A stretch of DNA of 64,000 nt, taken from the NCBI GenBank assembly GCA_028704385.1, contig JAQVLA010000001.1, positions 62,001 through 126,000 on the forward strand. Direction: 5' to 3'. Shown piece after piece: positions 27,301 to 36,519 of the stretch. The notes beneath the pieces are model-generated. The model was not told the DNA's origin. It saw only the letters and a list, made by a program, of their open reading frames with translations, and made no database searches. How positions within the stretch are numbered: position 1 is the stretch's first letter; every line of letters starts with the position of its first letter. The stretch is from Bacteroidales bacterium (GTDB taxonomy: Bacteria > Bacteroidota > Bacteroidia > Bacteroidales > F082). The translations under genes were made by a program, and so were the position numbers.

Positions 27301-29745
27301 TTATTCATATTTGATAGCATCCACAGGGTTTTTGTTTATGGCTTTGTTGGCCAATGTGAAAACAGTAACCAACGCAATGATCAAGGCCAGTAAAATTCCG
27401 GCTCCAAACCAAACCGGATTAAGGCCTACACTAAATGCAAAGCTGTTCATCCATTCCGACATCAGATAGTATGTTATTGGCAATGCAACGAGTCCGGCCA
27501 ACAACACAAGCTTCAGGAAGTCGGAAATCAACAGTCCGACAAGCCGGGAGGATTTGCTTCCCAGAATCTTCCTGATGCCAATTTCTTTGGTGCGTTGCTC
27601 GATAGTGAATGCAGACAGCCCATAGAGTCCCAAACTTGAAATCAAGATCACTATCAGTGAGAAATAGCTGAAAAGTGAGAGCATTTTTTCTTCACGCTCA
27701 TATTGCATTTGAAAATGCTGATCAAGGAAAGTATAATTGAAAAAATGTTTTTGATCGAATTGCAGCCATTGATTCTCTATTTTTGAAATAGCTAAACCAA
27801 AGTCGTGACCTATGATTTTTACTGCCACATAATCTGGTTTTCCTCTGCTAAGAATAAAAACCAAAGGTTCGACAGGACTGTGTAGGCTGGTATAATGAAA
27901 GTTTTTGACCATTCCGATAATTTTACCCTGCACATCCATGCCGCAATTCATCTCAACTCCCACCGGATTATCATATCCCAAAAATTCTGCTGCAGCCTGA
28001 TTCACCACGAAAGCCGTGTTTACATCGTTGGGATATTCTTTGGAAAATGATCTTCCTTCAATTGTTTCAATCTCAAACAGGTCAAAAAACTCATGATCAA
28101 CTACATATAAATTCATGGTTCGCACTTCGGGTTTTGCAGTATCTCCAAGGAAAAACATCAACCTTCCGGATTGGTAGCCGGGTAAGCTTTCGGAAAGCGA
28201 CACTTCCTTCACCTCAGGGAGTTTTAACAAATCCTGTCGAAGTACCTCTTTGTTGTTAAACAAAACAGTATCTGCCGGAAAATGAATTACCATCACCTGA
28301 TCAAGTGCGATTCCACTATCGTGTTTTCGTAAAAAACGAAGTTGGTCTGATACTATCAAGGTGCTGATAATCATCCCGATGGCTATTAAAAACTGAATTA
28401 CCACCAGAATTTTACGCATATTGGCCGCACTAAAAATTCTTTTTTTGTCGGTGGCAAGCCCACCCGATCTTAACACATCCATCGGTGTGAAGGAGGATAA
28501 GACAAAGGCCGGAAAACTACCGCTTAACAAACCCAGCACCAACACAATGGCAAAGAGACCTATTCCATATACCAGCTGATCTGCCTGATATAGATTCAAC
28601 AAACGTAACTCAATTCCTATCAGCTCGTTGAACCAGGGCAATATTAATTCAGTAAAAAACAGTGCTACAAAAAAGGCAAACAAACTCGTAAAAACACTTT
28701 CGCCCAAAAACTGCATCACCAACTGTTCTTTGCGGGCACCTGCAACTTTTCTTATCCCTATTTCGCGCGCCCTTTTGATTGAACGGGCGGTTGCCAGATT
28801 CATATAGTTGATCGAAGCAATCAACAGTAAAAATGCAGCGATGTATGCAAACATATTAACAAAGCTGCGGTTGGTATTTGTCGGGCTGTCGTATTGCAGC
28901 CGGTTGTTGAAATGAATGTCGGTTACTGATTCAATCGCTAAATTGATGTCGCCATCAACATTTACTTCCCGTATCCAGGGTTTGATGGTATTTTGGCAAA
29001 GCAATTCAAGTTTCTGATCAAATGTTGATGCAAAAGTTGGTGATTTAAACCGGACATAAGTATAACCCACTAACCAAAACCAGTCGCTTTTCATTTGAGT
29101 AATAAGCTCTTGTGGGTAAGTACTCATCGAGATTAGCGCATCAAAAACCAGATGAGAGGTGCAGTTCTGTTTGTCAATAACACCCGTTATCTTATACGTA
29201 GTGGTATTAATTTGAATAAGCTGATCAAGCGCTTTTTTGTCACCAAATATTTGATTTGCAATGCTTTTTGTTATTACCAGACTTTTGGGTTCGGTGAGAG
29301 CGGTGAGTGGATCGCCTTCCAGAAACGGATAATCATATACCTGAAAGAAGTCGGCATCGGCAACAGTGTAGGAGGGGATTTGATACATGATATCCTTGTG
29401 CCATACCGTTACACCAGTTTGATCGTTTGTAAAACTGTTACGAAAAATGAGTGTAGCGGCTTCCACTTCCGGAAAGTCGTTTTTCATGGCCTGTGCCATA
29501 TTGTACGACGATAAGGCAAAATGATCTTCACGGCCATTAAATTCGAGAGAGCCATTCAGCCGGTAAATGGCTTGATAGTTTTTCCAGCACCTGTCGTACT
29601 GGTGTTCGTTAACCAGAAAAAGATAAATCAGCATAAACACGATCAATCCTGCCGAAAGTCCGATGATATTTATGGAAGCATGGCTACGCTGTCGTTTCAT
29701 ATTGCGTAGTCCCATCAGAATATAATTGACTAAAAGGCTAAACAC
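27301..29745 (-). CDS. ABC transporter permease, MacB/FtsX type (second in operon)
   Basis: The 814-residue protein opens with GLRNMKRQRSHASINIIGLSAGL and has two FtsX bundles preceded by RAREIGIRKVAGARKEQ and RTKEIGIRKILGSKSSR. The MacB core follows each first helix (Asp/Tyr-rich, YRLNGSLEFNGRED). It should share the single ATPase of the operon. It is separated from the small lumazine-binding-like gene by 12 bases. Confidence 0.92.
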   Translation of the reverse strand: MFSLLVNYILMGLRNMKRQRSHASINIIGLSAGLIVFMLIYLFLVNEHQYDRCWKNYQAIYRLNGSLEFNGREDHFALSSYNMAQAMKNDFPEVEAATLIFRNSFTNDQTGVTVWHKDIMYQIPSYTVADADFFQVYDYPFLEGDPLTALTEPKSLVITKSIANQIFGDKKALDQLIQINTTTYKITGVIDKQNCTSHLVFDALISMSTYPQELITQMKSDWFWLVGYTYVRFKSPTFASTFDQKLELLCQNTIKPWIREVNVDGDINLAIESVTDIHFNNRLQYDSPTNTNRSFVNMFAYIAAFLLLIASINYMNLATARSIKRAREIGIRKVAGARKEQLVMQFLGESVFTSLFAFFVALFFTELILPWFNELIGIELRLLNLYQADQLVYGIGLFAIVLVLGLLSGSFPAFVLSSFTPMDVLRSGGLATDKKRIFSAANMRKILVVIQFLIAIGMIISTLIVSDQLRFLRKHDSGIALDQVMVIHFPADTVLFNNKEVLRQDLLKLPEVKEVSLSESLPGYQSGRLMFFLGDTAKPEVRTMNLYVVDHEFFDLFEIETIEGRSFSKEYPNDVNTAFVVNQAAAEFLGYDNPVGVEMNCGMDVQGKIIGMVKNFHYTSLHSPVEPLVFILSRGKPDYVAVKIIGHDFGLAISKIENQWLQFDQKHFFNYTFLDQHFQMQYEREEKMLSLFSYFSLIVILISSLGLYGLSAFTIEQRTKEIGIRKILGSKSSRLVGLLISDFLKLVLLAGLVALPITYYLMSEWMNSFAFSVGLNPVWFGAGILLALIIALVTVFTLANKAINKNPVDAIKYE

Positions 29746-29757
29746 GCTGGCAGGTTT

Positions 29758-30213
29758 TTAAAGTGAATGTTGTTCAGAAATACGATAATATGTTTTGCTA
29801 ACAATTTTCCATTCATTGTCGAACTTGTACAACAACAAATAATCTGTAAACAGATGTTTTTCATTAAGATAAAGCTCAACTTTTGCAAAGGCGGCATCAC
29901 CTGTGATGTCGATGATAGGAAATTCTGCAGTAATCTTTTCATTTTCAGATTGTTTCTGCGTATTTTCCATTGCAGTTTTTACATTTTGTATCCAGCTGTA
30001 AATTGGAAATTTTGACAGTAATTCATTGTGTTTTCCAAGCATTTCGAAGCCGGGATGAAAGCCCTGTTTGATTTTGTCGATTCCGGCTTTGTTATGAATT
30101 CCATCCACATAGGCTGACTGGATAAGCTCCCGAACAGCTTCCTGTTCAGTGGTTTGTGCGTAGTTGATGCTGAACAGAAATACCAGCAAAAGAGAGATAA
30201 CTAACTTTTTCAT
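29758..30213 (-). CDS. Exported NTF2-like / putative lumazine-binding protein
   Basis: The 151-residue protein has a signal peptide (MKKLVISLLLVFLFSINYAQ, cut about residue 20). The mature part TTEQEAVRELIQSAYVDGIHNKAGIDKIKQGFHP, with its later DYLLLYKFDNEWKIVSKTYY, fits the NTF2-like putative lumazine-binding family (PF12893). Members have a cone-shaped ligand pocket but mostly unknown function. It is inserted between two permease genes and is therefore likely a periplasmic accessory of the pump operon. The role is inference. Confidence 0.82.
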   Translation of the reverse strand: MKKLVISLLLVFLFSINYAQTTEQEAVRELIQSAYVDGIHNKAGIDKIKQGFHPGFEMLGKHNELLSKFPIYSWIQNVKTAMENTQKQSENEKITAEFPIIDITGDAAFAKVELYLNEKHLFTDYLLLYKFDNEWKIVSKTYYRISEQHSL

Positions 30214-30239
30214 GATAAAAACAAGTATAAATTAGAGAC

Positions 30240-30503
30240 TTAGCTGTTGTTCCTTTTCCTAAACATCAGTGATATATTTTTTTCAGTTGGCGGGCCAATT
30301 TCAACCAGTTCCCAATCTTTGTCGTATTCAGATATCTTGTGTCGCAATACCTGAACTTTCTCTTTGGGAGGCACATCATTACCTTCCCAGTCGAGCAGTT
30401 CCACTCTGTATTTCATTGTTTGTGTCCTTCCGTTGATACGCACATCAATTTCTACATTTTGTTCCTTTTCGATATCAGGAATCAGGATAAGAACTTCTTT
30501 CAT
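30240..30503 (-). CDS. Small cytoplasmic protein of unknown function in the ABC operon
   Basis: The 87-residue product MKEVLILIPDIEKEQNVEID has no signal peptide or membrane helix and is rich in charged residues (RINGRTQTMKYRVELLDWEGND and a C-terminal KNISLMFRKRNNS). It lies 12 bases downstream of a permease gene and 26 bases before the lumazine-binding-like gene, so it is translated as part of the operon. No family is recognised. Its tight fit between genes is the main reason to accept it. Confidence 0.65.
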   Translation of the reverse strand: MKEVLILIPDIEKEQNVEIDVRINGRTQTMKYRVELLDWEGNDVPPKEKVQVLRHKISEYDKDWELVEIGPPTEKNISLMFRKRNNS

Positions 30504-30515
30504 GGCATCGAGGTT

Positions 30516-32912
30516 TTAATCAGTTTTTAAAGCATTGACCGGATTGTTTGTAACAATTCGTCCAGAATGAAATATTATGGTAATCAGGGCGATGAACAAG
30601 GCAATACCAATAGCTGATATCACTTCAAGGAGCGAAATCGTAATTGTATAAGCAAAACGGTTGAGCAGTTGCAAGGAAAACATCCAGGCAATTGGCAGGG
30701 CAATCACAATGGCAATGCCAATCAATTTCAGAAACTCTCTGGCCACCAGCAACATCATCTGAATGATATTGCCGCCAAGCACTTTCCTTATCGCTATTTC
30801 GCGGCTTCTTTGTTCTATTCTGAGAGCAGTGAGCCCATACAAGCCCAAAGCCGAAATCAGCAATGCCAGCACTGTAAAAATAGTAAAAAGCTTAAGACTG
30901 TTTCGATCGCCGCGATATTCGCGTTCGAGCCGTTCTTCGGCAGTAACGAGCTGAAAGGGATTGCCCGGAAAAAGCTCCTGCCATTTAGCTTCTATTTCTT
31001 GCTTAAACTGTTCTAAATCCGGTCGATTATACCTGATGCACACCATATTATAACCATCCCGTTGCAGATAAAAGGCAGCAGGTTCAATCCGGCTGTGAAT
31101 AGAATAATAATGGTAATCGCTGATCACACCAATTACTGTTCGTTTTGGGAGGGTGTCGGCTCCAAAAGGCATGAAACGTTTACCTATCGGCTCGTCCCAC
31201 CCAAGGGCTTCAACTGCAGCCTGATTCAGGATCACAGCTTCCAGTTTGTCTGTTGTGAATGTTTTGTCAAAATTACGTCCCAGCACTACAGGAATCTCCA
31301 TCAATGCGAAGAAATCTTCATCCACATAACCCATTCGGGTCATCATTTTTATGTCGGCAGTATCATCCACCCATATTGTTGATTGGCTACCTGCCACCCC
31401 ATTGATATCCGAAACGGCTGCTGTTGCCATCACACCATTCATTTGTAGAAGCTCCTGCTTGAGAATCTGGCTGTTTTTTTTGTTGTCAGGCCCCGGAATC
31501 CTGAGCGCGATCACATTTTTGTAGTTGTATCCCAAGTCTTTGTTGGCTACAAAGTTTATTTGCCTGTTGGTTACCAGTACAATAAAGGTTAGTCCAATGG
31601 CCACCGCAAACTGAAAAACCACAAGCGATTTGCTAAGCCAGCCACCAAAGTGTGAACCCGAATCACGAATACCCTTTAGCACTTCAACGGCTTGATAACG
31701 ACTCATATAAAAGGCGGGATAAAAACCTGATAACAGGCTGATGCCAATCCATATTACAATTAAACCGATATTTAAAATAGGGTTTGTGAAAAATGACAGC
31801 TGTAATTCTGTTTGCAATATTTGATTGAATTCGGGAAGGCCGATTTCCACAAAAATTAAAGCCAGAACAACCGAGATAAAAGTGATAATCAAGGATTCGC
31901 CAATGAAATGATAAACCAGATTAAGCCTTGAAGCTCCCAGTGTTTTGCGTACCCCGACTTCTTTGGCTCTTTTTACGGAACGTGCAATGGCCAGATTAAT
32001 AAAATTTATACAGGCAATAGCAATAATGATGATGGCTGTAATAAGTATGGCAATCAGCAGGTTGAAGTCAATCGGAGCATGGTTGAGCTGAAATTTTACA
32101 ATACGCGATTTGCTATGAATTTGTTTTAGAGGCTGTAAGTAGATTTTAGGACTTTGCGTGAAAAAATCGTATTCTTTGTGATCTTCCAGCAGTTGAGTGA
32201 TCTTTTCACCAACAATGTTTACATCGGCATGAGGCCTTAGCCTGACATAAACGGGCATCGAATTGGAGTTCCAGCTGCGCAGGAAAGCATTTTGCCTTTC
32301 CATGGATTGATAGGCAACCAGCATTTCAATCTGAAGGTGTGCATTAACCGGTTGATCCTGCATGATCCCGCTGATCAAAAAATCTTTTTCATAGTTGAGT
32401 TCGATGGTTTGCCCATAGGCTGCATCAACAGAACCAAAGGTTTTTATTGCAACCGATTCGGACAACACAACGCTGTTCACCGATTTAAATACGTTGTTGG
32501 GATTGCCTTTTATCAGTTTAATTCCAAACGTTTCAAAAACAACACTATCGGTAAAAAAAGCATTGGGTTGTTCAAAGAAATCATCACCAACTCTTAGTAA
32601 CACATTCCCCCAGTTTAACATTCTTGTGGCATATTCTATTTCCGGAATGCTAATTGGGAGTTCGGGGGCCATTGGTCCTGGATTAAAGGCAACATGTTGT
32701 TCGCCAACGCCCTGGCCATGCTGGATTTGAATCAGGCGATAAAAACGATCCGGTTCCGGAATATGTTTGTCAAAACCAAAATGATATTGAACAAACATCA
32801 TAATTATAATGAAAGCAGCAATTCCAATACTTAATCCAATCACATTGATCAATGTATATGAATATTGTTTTAAGAGGTTACGAAATGCTATTTTCAGGTA
32901 ATTCCAAAACAT
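30516..32912 (-). CDS. ABC transporter permease, MacB/FtsX type (first in operon)
   Basis: The 798-residue protein starts with WNYLKIAFRNLLKQYSYTLINVIGLSI and has the double MacB-core/FtsX structure. Its coupling segments are RAKEVGVRKTLGASR and RSREIAIRKVLGGN. It lies directly after the ATPase gene (33 bases), the closest of the four permeases, and so is the most likely primary partner. All four permeases keep the RxxEIxIRK-like coupling helix, consistent with one shared ATPase. Confidence 0.93.
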   Translation of the reverse strand: MFWNYLKIAFRNLLKQYSYTLINVIGLSIGIAAFIIIMMFVQYHFGFDKHIPEPDRFYRLIQIQHGQGVGEQHVAFNPGPMAPELPISIPEIEYATRMLNWGNVLLRVGDDFFEQPNAFFTDSVVFETFGIKLIKGNPNNVFKSVNSVVLSESVAIKTFGSVDAAYGQTIELNYEKDFLISGIMQDQPVNAHLQIEMLVAYQSMERQNAFLRSWNSNSMPVYVRLRPHADVNIVGEKITQLLEDHKEYDFFTQSPKIYLQPLKQIHSKSRIVKFQLNHAPIDFNLLIAILITAIIIIAIACINFINLAIARSVKRAKEVGVRKTLGASRLNLVYHFIGESLIITFISVVLALIFVEIGLPEFNQILQTELQLSFFTNPILNIGLIVIWIGISLLSGFYPAFYMSRYQAVEVLKGIRDSGSHFGGWLSKSLVVFQFAVAIGLTFIVLVTNRQINFVANKDLGYNYKNVIALRIPGPDNKKNSQILKQELLQMNGVMATAAVSDINGVAGSQSTIWVDDTADIKMMTRMGYVDEDFFALMEIPVVLGRNFDKTFTTDKLEAVILNQAAVEALGWDEPIGKRFMPFGADTLPKRTVIGVISDYHYYSIHSRIEPAAFYLQRDGYNMVCIRYNRPDLEQFKQEIEAKWQELFPGNPFQLVTAEERLEREYRGDRNSLKLFTIFTVLALLISALGLYGLTALRIEQRSREIAIRKVLGGNIIQMMLLVAREFLKLIGIAIVIALPIAWMFSLQLLNRFAYTITISLLEVISAIGIALFIALITIIFHSGRIVTNNPVNALKTD

Positions 32913-32945
32913 AGATTTGTCATCTTTGAAAGAGACTAAATGATA

Positions 32946-33632
32946 TTACAGCAGATTTTTCTTGATGTTTTCGTTGATGATTTGTCCATCGAACAATCGT
33001 ATCAGGCGTTGTGCGTATTCGGCATCCCGCTGCGAGTGCGTAACCATGATGATGGTTGTGCCATTTGCGTTTAGATCATTTAACAGGTTCATAACTTCCT
33101 CGCCATGAGCAGAGTCGAGATTTCCTGTAGGCTCATCGGCAAGTATCAGCGAGGGTTTGGCAATCACTGCCCTGGCCACGGCAACTCGCTGTTGTTGTCC
33201 GCCCGAAAGTTGTAAGGGGAAATGTTTGCGTCTGTGTGCGATCTGCATTTGCTCAAGCACCTCATCAACCCGCTTGCGACGCTCCCGGGCAGGCATACCC
33301 AGATAGATAAGGGGAAGCTCAACATTTTCAAATACCGTCAACTCATCTATCAGATTGAAGTTTTGAAAAACAAAACCAATATTTTCTTTTCTGAGGTTGG
33401 CTCGTTGTCGTTCTGTGCTTTTCGACACTTCTTTATCGAGGAAATAGTATTTTCCTTTGGTTGGGTTGTCAAGTAAACCCAGGATATTTAACAAGGTTGA
33501 TTTTCCACATCCCGAAGGCCCCATGATGGCTACAAATTCACCTTTGTTTATTTCAAATGAAACCTCATTAAGTGCTGTGGTTTCCACTTCGTCAGTACGA
33601 AACACTTTTGTTAATTTCTCTGCATTGATCAT
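32946..33632 (-). CDS. ABC transporter ATP-binding protein (MacB/LolD type)
   Basis: The 228-residue ATPase has Walker A GPSGCGKST (near 38-46), Q-loop near VFQNFNLIDE, the signature LSGGQQQRVAVARA, Walker B LILADEPTGNLDS and the switch His in MVTHSQRDAEYA. The segment EVETTALNEVSFEI at the start is typical of MacB/LolD/FtsE-like subunits of the type VII ABC group. It is the only ATPase gene in the operon and must energise at least the adjacent permease and probably all four. It is 61 bases after the adaptor gene. Confidence 0.95.
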   Translation of the reverse strand: MINAEKLTKVFRTDEVETTALNEVSFEINKGEFVAIMGPSGCGKSTLLNILGLLDNPTKGKYYFLDKEVSKSTERQRANLRKENIGFVFQNFNLIDELTVFENVELPLIYLGMPARERRKRVDEVLEQMQIAHRRKHFPLQLSGGQQQRVAVARAVIAKPSLILADEPTGNLDSAHGEEVMNLLNDLNANGTTIIMVTHSQRDAEYAQRLIRLFDGQIINENIKKNLL

Positions 33633-33693
33633 AGTGAATATTATTGAAGTTTAAATATTATTTGATTTTTCAATTATGGTCGCAATCAGCTAT

Positions 33694-34944
33694 TTATTTA
33701 AATACTACTTTATCTTTTTCTCCAAAGTTGTCATAGGACGAAATAATCACTTTTTCGCCGGCATTAAGTCCTTCCAATACCTCATAATAAAGGATATTCT
33801 GACGGTTGATACGGATCGGACGTTTCACGGCAAACGCTTCGGAGGCATCGAGCACATAAATCCAATTACCACCTGTTTTTTGGAAAAATCCTCCTCTTCT
33901 AACGATCAGGGCATCGGTCTGGCTGCTGAATTTGAGTCGCAACTGAAGTGTTTGGCCCCGCTTGATGTGATCGGGATAACCGTTCTCGAAAAACATATCA
34001 ACCTGAAATGAGCCAGCCGTTACATCGGTATAAATCTTCTGGATGGTTAGCAAATAGGTTTTTCCACCAAAATCAAACTCAGCTTCCTGGCCAATGCTTA
34101 CCCGCGAGATATAGCGTTCATCAATATTGGCTCTTAACTTATATTCAGAGGGGTTGTCAATCTGGCCCAAATGTTCACCGCTGTTAGCTGTTTGCCCCAC
34201 TTCGATGCTAAAAGAAGACAGTTGGCCATCAGCAGGAGCTTTTACAATGAGGTTGTCAAGGCTGGCTCTAAGCAGTTCGAGGTTGTTGTAGAGTCTGTCC
34301 ATCGACTGATCTATTTGTTTGTAGCGTCTTTCGGTGGATATAGAGTCCAGCTTTTGGAGCTCGATCGAAATTTGCAATTGTTTTTTGCCATATCGATAGG
34401 CTCTTTCAGCATCTTCGAAGTCCAGAGTGGAAATCAAACTGTCGAGAAAAAGTGCTTTTTGTCTGTTAAAGTTTATTTCTACAGCTTCCAGCTGTTCATT
34501 GAGGCTTGTGATCTCTTTTTGCCGGATAAATTTCGTCTGTTCGAGTCCTATTTTGGTGTTTTGGAGGTTGTTAATGGCTTCAAAGATGCGGGTTTCCTGT
34601 TCCATATAACTCAGCTCGAGGTTGGTATTCACAAGTCTGAGTATGGGATCGCCTTTCCGGAGCAGGGCACCGTCTTCCACATAAATTTCATTTACATTGC
34701 CACCCATGATGGCATCAATATAAATAGTTGTTTTGGGCAGAACGATTCCGTCAACCGGAATAAATTCCTGAAATTTATCAGCTTTAACTTCGGCAATGGT
34801 AAGCTGGTTGCGATCGACATATATTTTACTGCTTTTGTCGCGCAGCAATAATAAATACAATATAAAGCCAATAAAAATAGTTATTCCGGCAAATAATACG
34901 ATTCTGGTAGTGGTCCATTTTTTCTTTTCAATCTTTCTGTCCAT
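33694..34944 (-). CDS. HlyD-family periplasmic adaptor (membrane fusion protein)
   Basis: The 416-residue protein has one N-terminal membrane anchor (about 13-31, VLFAGITIFIGFILYLLLL). After it come a lipoyl-type half (VDGIVLPKTTIYIDAIMGG, then GALLRKGDPIL), a long alpha-hairpin of about 130 residues (NNLQNTKIGLEQTKFIRQKEI and beyond) and the second lipoyl half (VKAPADGQLSSFSIEVGQ), ending with a beta-barrel domain. This is the MacA-like adaptor that links an inner-membrane ABC pump to an outer-membrane channel. It is the first gene of the leftward operon and is divergent from the sigma-54 activator. No TolC-like channel gene is nearby, so the channel must be encoded elsewhere. Confidence 0.93.
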   Translation of the reverse strand: MDRKIEKKKWTTTRIVLFAGITIFIGFILYLLLLRDKSSKIYVDRNQLTIAEVKADKFQEFIPVDGIVLPKTTIYIDAIMGGNVNEIYVEDGALLRKGDPILRLVNTNLELSYMEQETRIFEAINNLQNTKIGLEQTKFIRQKEITSLNEQLEAVEINFNRQKALFLDSLISTLDFEDAERAYRYGKKQLQISIELQKLDSISTERRYKQIDQSMDRLYNNLELLRASLDNLIVKAPADGQLSSFSIEVGQTANSGEHLGQIDNPSEYKLRANIDERYISRVSIGQEAEFDFGGKTYLLTIQKIYTDVTAGSFQVDMFFENGYPDHIKRGQTLQLRLKFSSQTDALIVRRGGFFQKTGGNWIYVLDASEAFAVKRPIRINRQNILYYEVLEGLNAGEKVIISSYDNFGEKDKVVFK

Positions 34945-34959
34945 GCCATTCGATTTTTT

Positions 34960-34988
34960 GTTAAAAATTTTTAACCAAGACTATGCCA
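34960..34988. promoter_or_regulatory. Palindrome and sigma-54-like box upstream of the pump operon
   Basis: GTTAAAAATTTTTAAC at 34960-34975 is a perfect 16-base palindrome. Overlapping it on the minus strand is TGGCATAGTCTTGGT (34988-34974), which resembles a sigma-54 promoter but has one base too few between the two elements and GG in place of GC. It is placed correctly for initiation about 20 bases before the adaptor start. Since the divergent gene encodes a sigma-54 activator, the region is a good control candidate, although the site is imperfect. Confidence 0.4.
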
Positions 34989-35139
34989 GTAATGATAACG
35001 AACATATATACAGCGCAATAACTAAAAGATAATAAATAAGTGTAACATTCACTGTTCATTTTCGTCCATCATTTTGTACAATTGTGAACATTATGATTAT
35101 TTTTACCCTTCGAAACACACCAAAAACATTTTAAGCCCT

Positions 35140-36519
35140 ATGGAGAAGATCAATGCCCGTATCCTTATCGTAGATGACGATGCTGATGTGTTGATGGCCG
35201 CCCGGCTGTTTTTACGTCAGCACATTGAATTTGTGCATACCGAGAGAAATCCTGAAAATCTGCCTGATCTACTCAAATCCGATACCTATGATCTGATTTT
35301 GTTGGATATGAATTTTTCTCGTGATGCTACTTCCGGCAAAGAGGGCTTCCACTGGATGAACAAAATCCTCGAAATTGACCCGGCTGCAGCCATCATTCTC
35401 ATTACAGGATATGGCGATATTGAGTTGGCTGTGCAGGGCATTAAGGAAGGCGCAACGAACTTTTTGCTCAAACCCTGGGAGAACAAAAAACTACTGGCAA
35501 CAATAAGTGCCACACTCGAAGTAAGACGTTCCAAGGTGGAGCTACAAGATTTAAAACGAAAGCAAAAAGTGCTCATTGCTGATCAGGATCAGGCGTATAG
35601 CAATATCATCGGAAGCAGTCCTGCTATGATGAAAGTGTTGGCTACCGTTAGTAAAGTAGCCAAAACAGATGCTAATGTGTTGATTTTAGGTGAAAATGGT
35701 ACTGGTAAAGAAGTGATTGCAAGGGCGATTCACAGGGCTTCGGGAAGGGCCGACGAGGTTTTTGTAAGTGTAGATTTGGGAGCTATCACCGAAAGTCTTT
35801 TCGAAAGCGAACTGTTTGGTTATAACAAAGGTGCTTTTACGGATGCCAAAGAAGATCGTGCCGGCCGCTTTGAAGCCGCCCATAAAGGCACTATCTTTCT
35901 TGATGAAATTGGGAACCTCTCACAGGCCTTGCAGTCGAAGTTGTTGAGTGTGCTGCAAAATAGAAAGGTGGTGCGTTTGGGTTCGCATAAAGAGATCCCC
36001 ATTGATGTGCGATTGGTTTGTGCCACCAATATGCCCCTGTATCAAATGGTGAGTGAGAATAAGTTCAGGCAGGATTTGCTTTATCGGATCAATACGGTCG
36101 AGATTAAACTGCCTGCACTACGCGAACGCATCGAAGACATTGAACCATTGGTTGAGCACTATCTGGAATTGTATTGCAAGAAATACAAAATACAGAAAAA
36201 ACGACTGAATGCCAGTACGCTCAAAAGGCTTCAAACCCATCATTGGCCGGGTAATATCCGCGAATTGCAACATGCGGTTGAACGTGCAGTAATCATGGGT
36301 GAAAACCAGGTGCTCGAACCACACGACTTTTTCCTCACAGATAGTGATGACAAACTGGACACAGAAGTATTGCCCACCAATATGAATCTGGAAGAAACAG
36401 AAAAAATGCTGATTCGCAAAGTGGTTGACAAACATGGTGGCAATATTAGCAGAGCAGCGAAAGAATTAGGACTAACACGCGCATCTTTGTACCGTAGAAT
36501 GGAAAAATATGATCTTTAA
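35140..36519 (+). CDS. Sigma-54-dependent response regulator (NtrC type)
   Basis: Translation starts most plausibly at MEKINARILIVDDDADV (35140); an earlier in-frame Met would add 22 non-family residues. The 459-residue protein has a receiver domain with Asp56 (LLDMNFS), an AAA+ domain with Walker A GENGTGKE, the sigma-54 contact loop GAFTDAKEDR, Walker B GTIFLDEIG and an arginine-finger region. A Fis-type HTH follows at the end (GGNISRAAKELGLTRASLYRRM). It activates sigma-54 promoters when phosphorylated. It overlaps the kinase gene and is divergent from the ABC operon, which is its natural target. Confidence 0.95.
   Translation: MEKINARILIVDDDADVLMAARLFLRQHIEFVHTERNPENLPDLLKSDTYDLILLDMNFSRDATSGKEGFHWMNKILEIDPAAAIILITGYGDIELAVQGIKEGATNFLLKPWENKKLLATISATLEVRRSKVELQDLKRKQKVLIADQDQAYSNIIGSSPAMMKVLATVSKVAKTDANVLILGENGTGKEVIARAIHRASGRADEVFVSVDLGAITESLFESELFGYNKGAFTDAKEDRAGRFEAAHKGTIFLDEIGNLSQALQSKLLSVLQNRKVVRLGSHKEIPIDVRLVCATNMPLYQMVSENKFRQDLLYRINTVEIKLPALRERIEDIEPLVEHYLELYCKKYKIQKKRLNASTLKRLQTHHWPGNIRELQHAVERAVIMGENQVLEPHDFFLTDSDDKLDTEVLPTNMNLEETEKMLIRKVVDKHGGNISRAAKELGLTRASLYRRMEKYDL

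Noticed and set aside
34171-34851. A 226-codon plus-strand frame
   Set aside because: It is antisense to the HlyD-type adaptor and has no recognisable domain or promoter.
34973-34988. A definite sigma-54 promoter call
   Set aside because: The spacing between the two elements is one base short and the -12 element is GG instead of GC; kept only as a low-confidence candidate.
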